Of a stretch of DNA of 64,000 bases, positions 35,905 to 45,000 are shown one piece after another (positions within the stretch are counted from its first letter, which is position 1; each line of letters begins with the position of its first letter). The position numbers and the translations under genes were made by a program. The notes beneath the pieces were generated by a model. The model saw only the letters and a list, made by a program, of their open reading frames with translations. It did not search any database and was not told the DNA's origin. The DNA is taken from NCBI RefSeq assembly GCF_035325925.1, contig NZ_DAOKZA010000001.1, forward strand, positions 1-64,000. The letters are read 5' to 3'. The stretch comes from Calidifontimicrobium sp035325925. Its GTDB lineage: Bacteria; Pseudomonadota; Gammaproteobacteria; Burkholderiales; Burkholderiaceae_C.

Positions 35905-37527
35905 ATGGCCGCGCTGCTGACCGCGCTGGCCGCGCTGCTCGCGCTGCCGGTGCTGGGCGTGCTCGGCGCGTGGTTTGCGCTCGACGCGCAGGCGCTGGCC
36001 ACGCTGGCGCACCAGTTCGACACCGTGCTGCCCGGCTACGCCGGGCAGTCGCTGCTGCTGGCCGCCAGCGTCGGCGTCGGCGTCGCGCTGCTCGGCGGCG
36101 CCACCGCGGCGGCTGTGACGCTGTTCGACTTCCCCGGCCGGCGCGTGTTCGAGTGGGCGCTGCTGCTGCCGCTGGCGATGCCGGCCTACGTGCTGGCCTA
36201 CGCGTACACCGACTTTCTGCAGTTCAGCGGCGCGCTGCAGACCGCGCTGCGCGCCGCTACAGGCGCACAGGGCGCCCTGTGGCCCGACGTGCGCAGCCTG
36301 CCCGGTGCGGTGGTGCTGTTCGTGCTGTGCCTGTACCCCTACGTCTACCTGCTCACGCGCACCGCGCTGGGCGAGCGCGGCGTGCAGATGATGGAGGCCG
36401 CGCGCCTGCTGGGCGCCGGGCTGCGCCGGCGCATCGTCGAGGTGGCGCTGCCGCTGGCGCGCCCGGCCATCGCCGCCGGCGTCGCGCTGGCGCTGATGGA
36501 GACGCTGGCCGACTACGGCGTCGGCGCGTACTTCGGGCTGACGACGTTCTCCACCGGCATCTACAAGGCCTGGCTGGTGATGAACGACCGCATCGCCGCG
36601 GCGCAGCTGGCGTCGCTGCTGCTGGCGCTGGTGGCGCTGCTGCTGTGGGTCGAGCGGCGCGCGCAGGGGCGGCTGCGCTTCGCCACCAGCCGCCCCGGCT
36701 CGGCGCAGGCCGGCGAGGCGCGCCCGGTGGCGCTGCGCGGGCGCGGCGCGGTGGCCGCCTGGCTGCTGTGCGCGCTGCCGGTGGCGCTGGGCTTCGTGCT
36801 GCCGGTGGCGATCCTGCTGCGCATGCTGTGGCTCGAGGCGCGGCACGCCGAGTTCGGGCTGCCGCTCGCGCGTTTCGTGCAGTGGGCGTGGGTCAGCTTC
36901 GAGCTGGCAGCGCTGGCGGCCGCTGCCGCGGTGGTGCTGGCGCTGGCGCTGGGCTTCGTGCTGCGCGTGCGCCAGCGGGGCAGCGGCGTGGCCGGGCAGG
37001 CGCTGGCGGTGGCCGCGCGCACCGTGTCGCTGGGTTACGCGGTGCCCGGCGCGGTGATCGCGGTGGGCATCCTGCTGCCGGTGGGCTGGGTGCAGCAGCA
37101 CTGGCCGGCGGCGCAGCTGCCGGCGCTGGTCACCGGCACGCTGCTCGGGCTGCTCTACGCGTACCTGGTGCGCTTCTCGGCGGTGGCGCTGCAGTCGGTC
37201 GAGGCGGGCTACGCGCGCGTGCCGCGCTCGATCGACGACAGCGCGCGCATGCTCGGCGCCGGCCGCTGGCGGCTGCTGGCCGAACTGCACGCGCCGCTGC
37301 TGAAACGCTCGGCGCTGGCCGCCGCGCTGCTGGTGTTCGTCGACGTGATGAAGGAACTGCCCGCCACGCTGGTGCTGCGCCCGTTCGGCGCCGACACGCT
37401 GGCGGTGGTGGCCTACAACTTCGCGCGCGACGAACGCCTCGGCGAGGCCGCGCTGCCGTCGCTGGCGATCGTCGCCGTCGGGCTGATCCCGGTGGTGCTG
37501 CTGTCGCGCGCGATGCGGCAGCGCTGA
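35905..37527 (+). CDS. Iron(III)-type ABC importer permease, duplicated-domain (FbpB-like)
   Basis: This 540-residue permease is built from two repeated BPD-type domains with about 12 spans. Coupling (EAA) loops are visible as QMMEAARLLGAGLRRRIVEVALPLARPAI in the first half and SIDDSARMLGAGRWRLLAELHAPLLK in the second. LMETLADYGVGAYFGLTTFSTGIY and DVMKELPATLVLRPFG are typical of FbpB/SfuB-type iron(III) permeases. ATG 35905 is the only start in frame, without an obvious ribosome site. It works with the divergent ATPase; the periplasmic binding protein must be elsewhere. Confidence 0.88.
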   Translation: MAALLTALAALLALPVLGVLGAWFALDAQALATLAHQFDTVLPGYAGQSLLLAASVGVGVALLGGATAAAVTLFDFPGRRVFEWALLLPLAMPAYVLAYAYTDFLQFSGALQTALRAATGAQGALWPDVRSLPGAVVLFVLCLYPYVYLLTRTALGERGVQMMEAARLLGAGLRRRIVEVALPLARPAIAAGVALALMETLADYGVGAYFGLTTFSTGIYKAWLVMNDRIAAAQLASLLLALVALLLWVERRAQGRLRFATSRPGSAQAGEARPVALRGRGAVAAWLLCALPVALGFVLPVAILLRMLWLEARHAEFGLPLARFVQWAWVSFELAALAAAAAVVLALALGFVLRVRQRGSGVAGQALAVAARTVSLGYAVPGAVIAVGILLPVGWVQQHWPAAQLPALVTGTLLGLLYAYLVRFSAVALQSVEAGYARVPRSIDDSARMLGAGRWRLLAELHAPLLKRSALAAALLVFVDVMKELPATLVLRPFGADTLAVVAYNFARDERLGEAALPSLAIVAVGLIPVVLLSRAMRQR

Positions 37528-37845
37528 GGCACGCGCGGCCCCGGCCGGCCGGCGTTGCGGCGGGCCGACCCGAGGGTCTTCGGGCCGGGCCGCGCCCGCG
37601 ACGCGACGTCGGCGGTGATCGGCGGCAACGCCGGGTGCCATGCCGCGGCCGGGATCAGCCGGTCGCCCGGGTCGTCGTGCAACGCTCGAACACGCTGACG
37701 GTCGATGCCAGCACCGGGTGCTCCGCGCTGGCGCGTCGCAGCGCCTTGCGCGCCGCCGGGCCGGGCCGATCCGCGGCGCCCAGCCGCCCCGGCGGCGCGT
37801 GCGTGTCGGGCACCAGGACTGTCAGCGCCCGTCGGCCCGGCGCCG
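37528..37845. other. 318-base intergenic region with no recognised gene
   Basis: This lies between the convergent permease and membrane-protein genes. A short stem CCCGA/TCGGG at 37569-37584 could be a weak terminator but has no T-run. A minus-strand frame of about 55 codons exists but has no homology I recognise and no ribosome site. Confidence 0.5.
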
Positions 37846-39390
37846 TCAGGCTGCCGCGTCGCCGTCCGGTGCGTCGCGTTCCGACCAGCGCAGGATGCGC
37901 GCCAGCAGCCGCTCGGCGCCGCGCTCGCAGGCGCGCTTGGCCGGGTACAGCACGATCGCCAGGATGCCGGTGGCCAGCATCGGCGGCGTCTCCCAGGGCA
38001 GGCCGCGGCTCACGAACTCGCCCAGCAGCGCCTCGCTGACACCGAGCACGAACAGCGTGAGCATGAGCATCGAACCGTACACCACCGTGCGCCTGAACAA
38101 CCGCGCCGCGTCGATGGGGCCGCGGTAGAGCAGCGCGACGACGAACGACAGCAGCAGGATCGGCAGCGGCGCCACCAGGAACCAGTCCTGGTGCCGGTGC
38201 AGCCAGCAGGTCGCCGACGGGCCGGCCACGGTGCATGCCGCCAGCCGGCCGCCCCACACCGCGGCCTGCCACGTCAGCACGGCGAGCGCCGCGCCGGCCC
38301 AGCCGCTGAGGAACCACAGTGCCTGCCGGCGTCCGCGTCCGCCGAGCTTGTCGGCGCGCGCGACGACCGTGCGCAGCAGCACCACCATGCACAGCCCCAC
38401 CCACGGCATCATCAGCCCCACGGTCAGGTCGGCGCCCGCGACGTGCAGAGCCGCCGCCAGGCCCAGCAGCATCGGGAACACCAGCAGCAGGGCGGGGCGC
38501 GCCTCGGCGACGCGCAGCAGCGCCGGCAGGATCGTCATGGCCGCCACCACGTGCATCGGCACGACCGGGTAGCGCTGCGGCAACGCCACGCCCAACGCCA
38601 GCACGAGGCCCGGAGCCAGCAGCCACGGCGGCAGTTCATGACCGTCGGCGCGCGCGCGCCACCACACGACCAGGCCCAGCAGCGCCAGCACGCCGGCGGT
38701 GACCGGCACCATCGGCGTGTGCGGCAGGCTCGTCGACACCAGCGCGAACGACCAAAGCACCAGCAGCGCGGCGGCGCTGCGCCCGCCGCGCGGCGACGCG
38801 CCGATGCCGAGCACCGCGCGAACGAAGAACACCGACACCGTGGCCGCCAGCGGCCACGCGCCGATCCACAGCACGCGTTCGAGCGCCGCGACGGCGTGCC
38901 CGAAGGCGCGCAGGGCCTCGGCGCCGACGCCCCAGCCGCGCAGCAGCGGCACGGCGCGCACGAAGCCGTCGACCAGCGCGCTGTGCTCGATGGTCGTCAT
39001 CACGCCGTAGCCGCTGGCGAGCAGCGCGCTGAACAGCGCCAGCCAGCGCGCCGCCACGTTGTGCGACACGCGCCACGCCAGCGCCAGCGCCAGCGCCGAC
39101 AGCGCGGCGATCAGCAGCAACACCAGCCAGGTCGGCGGCGCGAAGGCCGTCACCCAGAACTCGGTGGCGAGCGCCGCCTCGCGCGCGCGGCCGAAGGCGT
39201 CGAGCCGGTACAGCCCGGCGATGCACGGGGCCAGCGCGAGCAGCGCCAGCGCGATGGTCCACCCGCGGTGCGACAGCCACGCCGGCACGCCCGCGGCACC
39301 CGCTGCGTCGTGGCCGCTGTCGTGTCGCCCGGCCGCGGACGGCACGGACCGCGGGGTGGGCGCGCCGCCGGCGGAGCGCTCGGGCGGCAT
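37846..39390 (-). CDS. Polytopic membrane protein, 514 residues, function unknown
   Basis: About 13 hydrophobic segments run from residue ~45 to ~490. The N-terminus is polar (MPPERSAGG). The last block, ARLFRRTVVYGSMLMLTLFVLGVSEALL followed by ILAIVLYPAKRACERGAERLLARIL, resembles the membrane anchor that in some bacterial sensors directly precedes GAF or histidine-kinase domains, yet here the protein ends about 15 residues later. It may be a sensor membrane module without its output domain, or an unrelated membrane protein. It lies 4 bases downstream of the methyltransferase remnant on the same strand. Confidence 0.75.
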   Translation of the reverse strand: MPPERSAGGAPTPRSVPSAAGRHDSGHDAAGAAGVPAWLSHRGWTIALALLALAPCIAGLYRLDAFGRAREAALATEFWVTAFAPPTWLVLLLIAALSALALALAWRVSHNVAARWLALFSALLASGYGVMTTIEHSALVDGFVRAVPLLRGWGVGAEALRAFGHAVAALERVLWIGAWPLAATVSVFFVRAVLGIGASPRGGRSAAALLVLWSFALVSTSLPHTPMVPVTAGVLALLGLVVWWRARADGHELPPWLLAPGLVLALGVALPQRYPVVPMHVVAAMTILPALLRVAEARPALLLVFPMLLGLAAALHVAGADLTVGLMMPWVGLCMVVLLRTVVARADKLGGRGRRQALWFLSGWAGAALAVLTWQAAVWGGRLAACTVAGPSATCWLHRHQDWFLVAPLPILLLSFVVALLYRGPIDAARLFRRTVVYGSMLMLTLFVLGVSEALLGEFVSRGLPWETPPMLATGILAIVLYPAKRACERGAERLLARILRWSERDAPDGDAAA

Positions 39391-39394
39391 GGCC

Positions 39395-39766
39395 CTACAT
39401 CGCGACCCAGGCCGGCGCGCCGGCCGTGTCGGTGTGTCGCGCGCGGCCGATGGCCTCGAGCGTCGCGACGATCGTGGGCACGCGGTCGCGCCAGCGGCCG
39501 CGGGCGGTGAAGCGCGCGGCGAGGTCGTCGGTCGACAGCGGCCGGGCGCTGGTGGCCAGCACTTCGGCCACGACCTTGATCTGCTCGGGCAGGCCGGCAG
39601 GCCACGGACGCTTGCCGGCCGGCGCGGCTGTCGCCGCCGGGCCGGGTGGGGGCACGCCGCGCAGCCGGCAGCGGTCGGCGACGAACAGCTGGCAGTTGGC
39701 GCGCTCGCAGCCCGATGCGGCGGCCCAGCGGTCGATGAACTGCTCGGCGTCGGTCGCGTCGTCCAT
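39395..39766 (-). pseudogene. Internally deleted remnant of a class I SAM-dependent DNA methyltransferase
   Basis: The 123-residue frame from ATG 39766 joins two ends of a much larger protein. Residues ~8-45 (EQFIDRWAAASGCERANCQL) match the N-terminal start of large restriction-type DNA methyltransferases, which carry 'FI-RW-ASGG-ERAN-QLF'. Residues ~50-115 (KRPWPAGLPEQIKVVAEVL and STDDLAARFTARG) match their C-terminal end. The several hundred residues between, with the SAM-binding and NPPF/Y catalytic motifs, are missing, so it cannot methylate DNA. It starts 76 bases from a tRNA gene, a common integration site. It could also be retained as a small stand-alone protein. Confidence 0.5.
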
Positions 39767-39841
39767 CCCTCGTGCGGCCCGTCGGCGTCGATCCAGGCGG
39801 ATGTGTTCTTTGCGCCAAGGGCTGCACCAGCCCTCGACGGG

Positions 39842-39916
39842 TGGTCCCGCCGACAGGAATCGAACCTGTATCTGCCGCTTAGGAGGCGGCCGTTCTATCC
39901 ATTGAACTACGGCGAG
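39842..39916 (-). tRNA. tRNA-Arg (anticodon CCU)
   Basis: On the minus strand, 75 nt fold as a full cloverleaf. Acceptor CTCGCCG pairs with CGGCGGG (one G-U). The anticodon arm is CCGC-CTCCTAA-GCGG with anticodon CCT. The T arm is ACAGG-TTCGATT-CCTGT. An encoded CCA follows the discriminator A. It reads AGG arginine codons, which are rare in this G+C-rich genome. Confidence 0.93.
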
Positions 39917-40223
39917 AGGGTGCGCATTGTGCCTGCCGTCGCGCGGCTGCCGTCGTGCGGGCCGCGGCGCCCGCTCGGCCCGGCCGCCTGACGTCGCGGG
40001 GCGGGGACCGAACCCGCGCGAACCCGTGGGCAGCACGGGCCAGCGGGTCCGGCGGCAGCGGCGACGCTGTGGTCGTCGGGCGCGCGCCGCGGCCCGGTGA
40101 GCGTCGTCCTCGCAACGCGGGCCGCGTGATCCCGAGCACGGTCGCCCGGTCGTCCCCGCGGCGACCGACCCCGGCGGCCCACGGTGTGCCCCGCCGCTCA
40201 CGGCGACGACCGCGGTCCAGGAG
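39917..40223. other. 307-base intergenic region downstream-flanking tRNA-Arg, with a tRNA-like T-arm
   Basis: No protein gene is convincing. On the minus strand, near 39998-40014, GCGGG-TTCGGTC-CCCGC forms a perfect T-arm, preceded by a CCCGT/ACGGG stem with a 7-base loop, but no matching acceptor stem is visible. It may be a decayed tRNA copy. Confidence 0.4.
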
Positions 40224-41039
40224 TCAGCGGGCGGTCGCGAAGAACGCCAGCATGCGCGCGGTGGCGTCCTGCGTGACCTGCGCGCTGTAGACGTAGCCGC
40301 GGGCGCGCAGGCCCTGTGTGTCCCAGGCATGGGAGGCTTCGGGATAGACGTGCCAGTCGACCGGCTTGCCCGCCACCTTCATCTGCTCGAGCATCGGGAA
40401 ACACGGTGCTGCAGGCACTTCCTCGTCGCGGCCGCCCATCAGCAACAGCAGCGGCCGGTCGATGTCCGGCAGCACCAGCTGGTACTGACCGAACGCACAG
40501 CTGCCGTAGTTGGCCACCGTGGCAGCGAACCGCAGACCCGAGTCCACCAGGCGGGCGCTTTGCGGCGACGCGAGGTGGGCCGACACGAACGCGCCCCAGC
40601 TGAAGCCCGCCTGGTAGATGCGCGACTTGTCGACGAAAGGCTTGGCCGCGAGCAAGGCCAGCGCGGCGCAGGCGTCCCCGATGCCGGCGGAGTGGCTGAG
40701 CGGGCGGGTGGCGCAGCTGTCCGAGCCGCGCGGCCCGAAGCTGTCGACCATGAGCACCACGTGGCCGCCCGCCAGCAAGGCCTGCGCGTGCGGCTTCATG
40801 TGCGCCCATGGCGCGCCCTCGAGCCCGCCGCAGGTGTGCATCAGCACCGTGGCCGGGAGTGGTCCGTCGCCCGCCGGCTTGGAGACGGTGTCGGCGATGT
40901 CGGTGAACATGCCGATCGAGTCCTTCACCTCGGCGCCGAAGCGCACCGGCTGGAGCTCGAGCGGCTGCAACACGTGCTGGCGCAGGTCCGGTGCGCCGTC
41001 GGTACCGTGGGCGGCGCCCAAGCCGGCCGCCAGCAGCAT
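40224..41039 (-). CDS. Dienelactone-hydrolase-family alpha/beta hydrolase
   Basis: The 271-residue alpha/beta hydrolase has the nucleophile in YQAGFSWGAFVSAHLA (G-x-S-x-G), the acid in LMGGRDEEVP and the histidine in YPEASHAWD. Dienelactone hydrolases proper use a cysteine nucleophile; serine here suggests a general carboxylesterase of that family. ATG 41039 gives MLLAAGLGAAHG, which could be the tail of a signal peptide, so the true start may lie further upstream. No catechol-pathway genes are adjacent and the substrate is unknown. The gene is preceded by the FMN reductase on the same strand, 81 bases away. Confidence 0.78.
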   Translation of the reverse strand: MLLAAGLGAAHGTDGAPDLRQHVLQPLELQPVRFGAEVKDSIGMFTDIADTVSKPAGDGPLPATVLMHTCGGLEGAPWAHMKPHAQALLAGGHVVLMVDSFGPRGSDSCATRPLSHSAGIGDACAALALLAAKPFVDKSRIYQAGFSWGAFVSAHLASPQSARLVDSGLRFAATVANYGSCAFGQYQLVLPDIDRPLLLLMGGRDEEVPAAPCFPMLEQMKVAGKPVDWHVYPEASHAWDTQGLRARGYVYSAQVTQDATARMLAFFATAR

Positions 41040-41120
41040 GGCGACGAGGTCTTGCTGGATTTCACGGGAACGGCTCCGGATCGACGACCCGCGTCAGCGC
41101 CGATGACCGGAGGCAGGCAC

Positions 41121-41696
41121 TCAGGCTTCTCGCGGCAGCACGGTGAGCACGCGCTGGACGAACAGGTGCAGTTCGTCCATGTAGTTGCGCAGGAACTTCT
41201 CGGTGCCTTCGTCGGTGACCTCGCCGTCGGCGGTGATCAGTCCGGGCTTGAACTGGATGTAGGCCTCGACGGTGTTCATCAGCGGCGAGTTGCAGAAGCA
41301 CAGCACGCTGCGCAGGCTCTGCTGCGCTACCGCGGTGCCGATCGCGCCGGGCGAGGTGCCGATCACGCCCGACGGCTTGCGCGAGAAGGCGTTCTGCCCC
41401 CAGGGGCGGCTGGCCCAGTCGATGGCGTTCTTCAGCCCGCCGGGGATCGAGCGGTTGTACTCGGGCGAGACGAACAGCACGCCGTCGCACTCGGCGATGG
41501 CCTGCTTGAAGGCACGAGCCACCGGGGGGTAGTCGGCGTCGTAGTCGGGGCTGTACAGCGGCAGATCCTTGATCGCGATCTCCTCCATCTGCAGTGCCGG
41601 CGGCGCCAGCCGCACCAGTGCCTTGGCCAGCAGGCGGTTGATCGACGTGGACGACAGGCTGCCGACGAAGTAGCCGATCCTGTAACGGGTGGCCAT
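41121..41696 (-). CDS. NAD(P)H-dependent FMN reductase (flavodoxin-like, ChrR/YieF type)
   Basis: This 191-residue flavodoxin-fold reductase has GSLSSTSINRLLAKAL near residue 13 for the FMN phosphate and SPEYNRSIPGGLKNAIDWASRPWG near residue 80, the family signature. It reduces FMN, quinones or metals such as chromate with NAD(P)H in the cytosol. ATG 41696 is supported by a CAGAGGAGACC ribosome site. Upstream in the same frame a long readable tail exists only because of tandem repeats. Confidence 0.9.
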   Translation of the reverse strand: MATRYRIGYFVGSLSSTSINRLLAKALVRLAPPALQMEEIAIKDLPLYSPDYDADYPPVARAFKQAIAECDGVLFVSPEYNRSIPGGLKNAIDWASRPWGQNAFSRKPSGVIGTSPGAIGTAVAQQSLRSVLCFCNSPLMNTVEAYIQFKPGLITADGEVTDEGTEKFLRNYMDELHLFVQRVLTVLPREA

Positions 41697-41851
41697 GGAG
41701 GTCTCCTCTGGCGGTGCGCGAACGCGGAACGTCGATGGTGCGGCCTGCGCGCAGGCGCGTCCAGATCGGGCCGCGAATGCCCTCGTCGCCGGTGCGCCGA
41801 TACCGGGGGTGGCGCGGGCGCGGCGCGGTGCACACGCCCGCGCGGGCGGGC

Positions 41852-42045
41852 GTGGAGCCGCCGGCTCCTGCCGCTCGCTGAGCGCGCGGCCTTGGAGTCG
41901 CGCGGCCCCTGCCGCTCGCGGAGCTCGCCGCCTTCGGGCTGTCCAAGGCCGCGCAGGCGGCCTTGGAGCCGCGGCCCTGCCGCTCACGGAGCTCGCGGCC
42001 TTCGGGCTGTCCAAGGCCGCGCAGGCGGCCTTGGAGCCGCGGCCC
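41852..42045 (-). repeat. 68-bp tandem repeats with perfect hairpins downstream of tamB
   Basis: Two good copies (hairpins at 41943-41966 and 42011-42034, period 68) and one degenerate earlier copy fill the gap between the FMN reductase and tamB. Each holds CCAAGGCCGC-loop-GCGGCCTTGG, a 10-bp perfect stem with a 4-base loop, plus CGGAGCTCG and GCCTTCGGGCTG. Two stable stems directly after the tamB stop could end or protect its transcript. In the rest of this 349-base gap (41697-41851) I see nothing. Confidence 0.75.
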
Positions 42046-45000
42046 TCAGTCCCAGCGCCAGGTCCAGATCACGTCGAGCGCGGTGTCGTCGCCGGTCTGT
42101 GCGCGGATCGTCAGGCGCCGCGCGGCGCGGTAGATCAGCTGCCAGCTGCCCGCGGTGGCGTTGACGCCGCGTTCGTAGGCCACGTACCAGCGGCGGCTGA
42201 GCTGCTTGCCGACGGTGACCACGGTGTCGCGCAAGTCGCCGTCTTCGGTCTGCGCCACCGACAGCTCGTCGATACCCAGGCGCTGCAGCACGTTGACGCC
42301 GCCGTCCTCGCCGGCCAGCAGCGCCAGCGCGGCGCTTTGCAGCAGGGCCGCGTCGGCACGGCCGAGCCCGTCGGGCTCGCGGCCGAGCAGCAGCCACGAC
42401 AGCTTGTCGACGTCGGGCATCGGCGGGTCGCTGTACAGGCGCACGCGCGGGCTCTGCGCGGTGCCGCCGATCTCCACGCCGACCTCGACGTCCAGGTTCG
42501 GCCGCACGGCGAGGATGTCGAGCCGCGGGTTGTCGACGGCGCCGGTGAATACCACTTCGCCACGGTCGATCTGCAGCCGCTGACCGTAGGCGTTGTAGCC
42601 GCCGTCCTCGGCGCGCACTGTGCCGTGCAGCGCCGGCCGCCCGCCCGGCGTGGTCAGCGCCAGCTGGCCGCGCAGCGTGGTCTCGAGCCCGCGCCCGCGC
42701 AGGCGCAGCGCGCGGCCCAGGTCGATGTCCATCCGCACGTCGACCGTGCGCTGCGCCGCACGCTCGCGCACGGGCGCCGGCCCGGGCGGCGATGCGCCGC
42801 GGCGCACCACGGTGACGTCGGCGTCGAGCGCGGGGGCGTCGGCGCGGCTGAAGTCGAACAGCCCGCGGTCGACCGCGAGCCGGCCTTCGACGCGGATCGC
42901 CTGCGCGTCGAGCGTCGCGTCGGCGTGGCCGCTGACCACCAGCCGGCGGTCGACGCGGCCGATCACCTGCATCTGCTGCGCGAGCAGCCGCAGTTGCGCG
43001 CGCGGCGTGGCGCCGAACGTCGCGCCGCCGCTGAGCTCGAGCGTGCCGTCGCCGCCGCGGAAGCGGAATCGTTCGATGCGCGCCTGCGCGCCGGCCAGCG
43101 TCAGCGCCAGCTCGCCGTCGCGCACGTCGACACCGTGCAGCACGTGGCGCACCGCCAGGCCGGTGCCGGTCAGCGCACCGGTGTACTCGGGCGCACCGAA
43201 GCGCCCGCCCAGCGTCGCGCTCGAGTGCAGCGCGCCGCCCAGCCGCCAGCCCGGCGGCAGCCACGGGGCCCACACGCCGACGTGGGCCACCGTCAGCTCG
43301 GCGACGCCCTCCAGCGGCGTGTCGGCGGCCGGCCAGGTCGCGGCGGCGCCCGGGCGCAGGCTCTGCGCACCGGCCAGCACCCCGACCTGCGCGCCGGCCA
43401 GCGCCTGCGTAAAGTGCCAAACGCCGTCGTGCGCCGCCAGCGCGAAGCGCAGGTCGGTCAGGCCGAAGGGCTGCCGGCTGCCGGCCTCGACCAGTGCCAG
43501 GTCGCCGCCGCGGCGTTCGACGACGAGGTCGGCGTCGAAGCGTTCGGCGGCGCGCAGGCGCAGCGTCGCGCCCAGGCGCAGGTCGCCGTCCCAGCCGAAA
43601 TCGGGTTGCAGGCGTTGCAGCCAGGCGGCCACCGCGGTGGGTTCGATCTCGGCGTCGACCTCCAGCGTCGGCCGACCGCCCTGCGGCGCGGCACGCCACT
43701 GCAGTTCGCGCCAGCGCAGCGTCGCGTCGAGCAGCTGCAGCTGACCGGGGTCGGCACGGGCGGCGCGCGGCACGCCGCCGGCGCCGAGCTCCACTGCGAG
43801 TGCCAGCGATCGCGCGCGCAGCCAGTCCACAGCGATCGGCTCGCCGCGTGCGTCGTGCGGGCCGGCCTGCGCGTCGGCCACGCGCGCGCGCCAGCGGTGG
43901 CCGTCGGCGACCGGCTCGACGCCTCCGTCGCCCGCCACGCGCAGCCGCGTGCCGGTGGCCGCGGCGCCGCGCGGCAGCCACGCGTCGGTCCACGCCGGCG
44001 GTCGCAGCGGGCTCGCGGCGTCGACCTCGAAGCGGTGGGCCGCGGCGCTGCCGTCGACCTGCGCGCGCAGCCGCTGCACGCGCTGCGCCTCGACCACCAG
44101 CGCCTCGGCGTCGACGGCCAGGCGCAGCGGCGCGTCGCGGCGCGTCAGCGCGTCGACGGGCAGCGACCAATGCAGCGTCGCGCGGTCGACGCCCAGCGCC
44201 TCGCTGCGCAGCCCGGCGACGCGCAGTTCGCCTTCGGTGCGCAGCGCCGGCCAGCGGCCCTCGGCGCGCGCGCTGCCGGTCAGCGTGCCGGCGCGAGGCA
44301 GCCAGCGCGCGGCGGCCGGAAAGGCGCGCGCCAGCGGCGCCAGCCGCGCCAGCTGCGGCGCGTCGAGCTGCGCCTGCCAGCGCCCGCCGGTGGCCGCGTC
44401 GCCGCGCAGCGCCAGCACATTGCCCGCCAGGCGCAGGTCGGCGCTGCCCTGCGCCGCGGCGGCGTCGGCGCGGGCCCAGTCGAGGCGCCCGGCCAGCGGC
44501 AGCGCGGCGACCACGCTGGCCTCGCCGATCTCGACGCGCGCGCGCCCGCGCAGCGCGTCCGGCGCCGCGCCGGCGGGCAGGCGCAGGTCGGCGTCCCACT
44601 GCGCGTCGAGCCGGTGCGGGCCCTGCCACGCCGGCGCGTCGACACCGGCGAGCCACGGCTGCGGGTCGAAGCGCTCGATGCGCCCGCGCGTGGCCAGCGA
44701 CCAGGCGCCGGCGGCGCTGCGCGCCGCGCGTGCGTCGAGGCGCAGCCGTGCGGCGCCGGCGTCGGCCTCGAGCCGGGGCACGGTCAGGTCGAGCGCGCGG
44801 CCGGCCGAGCGCAGCGTCGCGGCGAGTTCGACGCGCAGCGGCGGCGCGTCGGGCCGCGCGCCGAAGCGCCCGCCGAGCCGTGCCGACAGCTCGGCGACGA
44901 CGGCCGCCGCAGCGTCGCGCGCCGCGGCCGGATCGGGCGAGGGCAGGCCGCGTGCGTTCAGCGTCAGCGGCCCGTCGATGGTCATCGCCGGCGCGCGGGC

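Noticed and set aside
37655..37819. A ~55-codon minus-strand gene downstream of the membrane protein
   Set aside because: No ribosome site, no family resemblance, and similar frames arise by chance at this G+C content.
32973..38039. A 1688-codon plus-strand frame
   Set aside because: It is antisense to moeB, ctpA and the ABC ATPase, which have clear motifs; the translation is Arg/Ala/His-rich noise from GC-rich codons.
39998..40060. A second tRNA gene
   Set aside because: The T-arm is perfect, but there is no acceptor pairing, and the anticodon loop lacks the invariant T at position 33.
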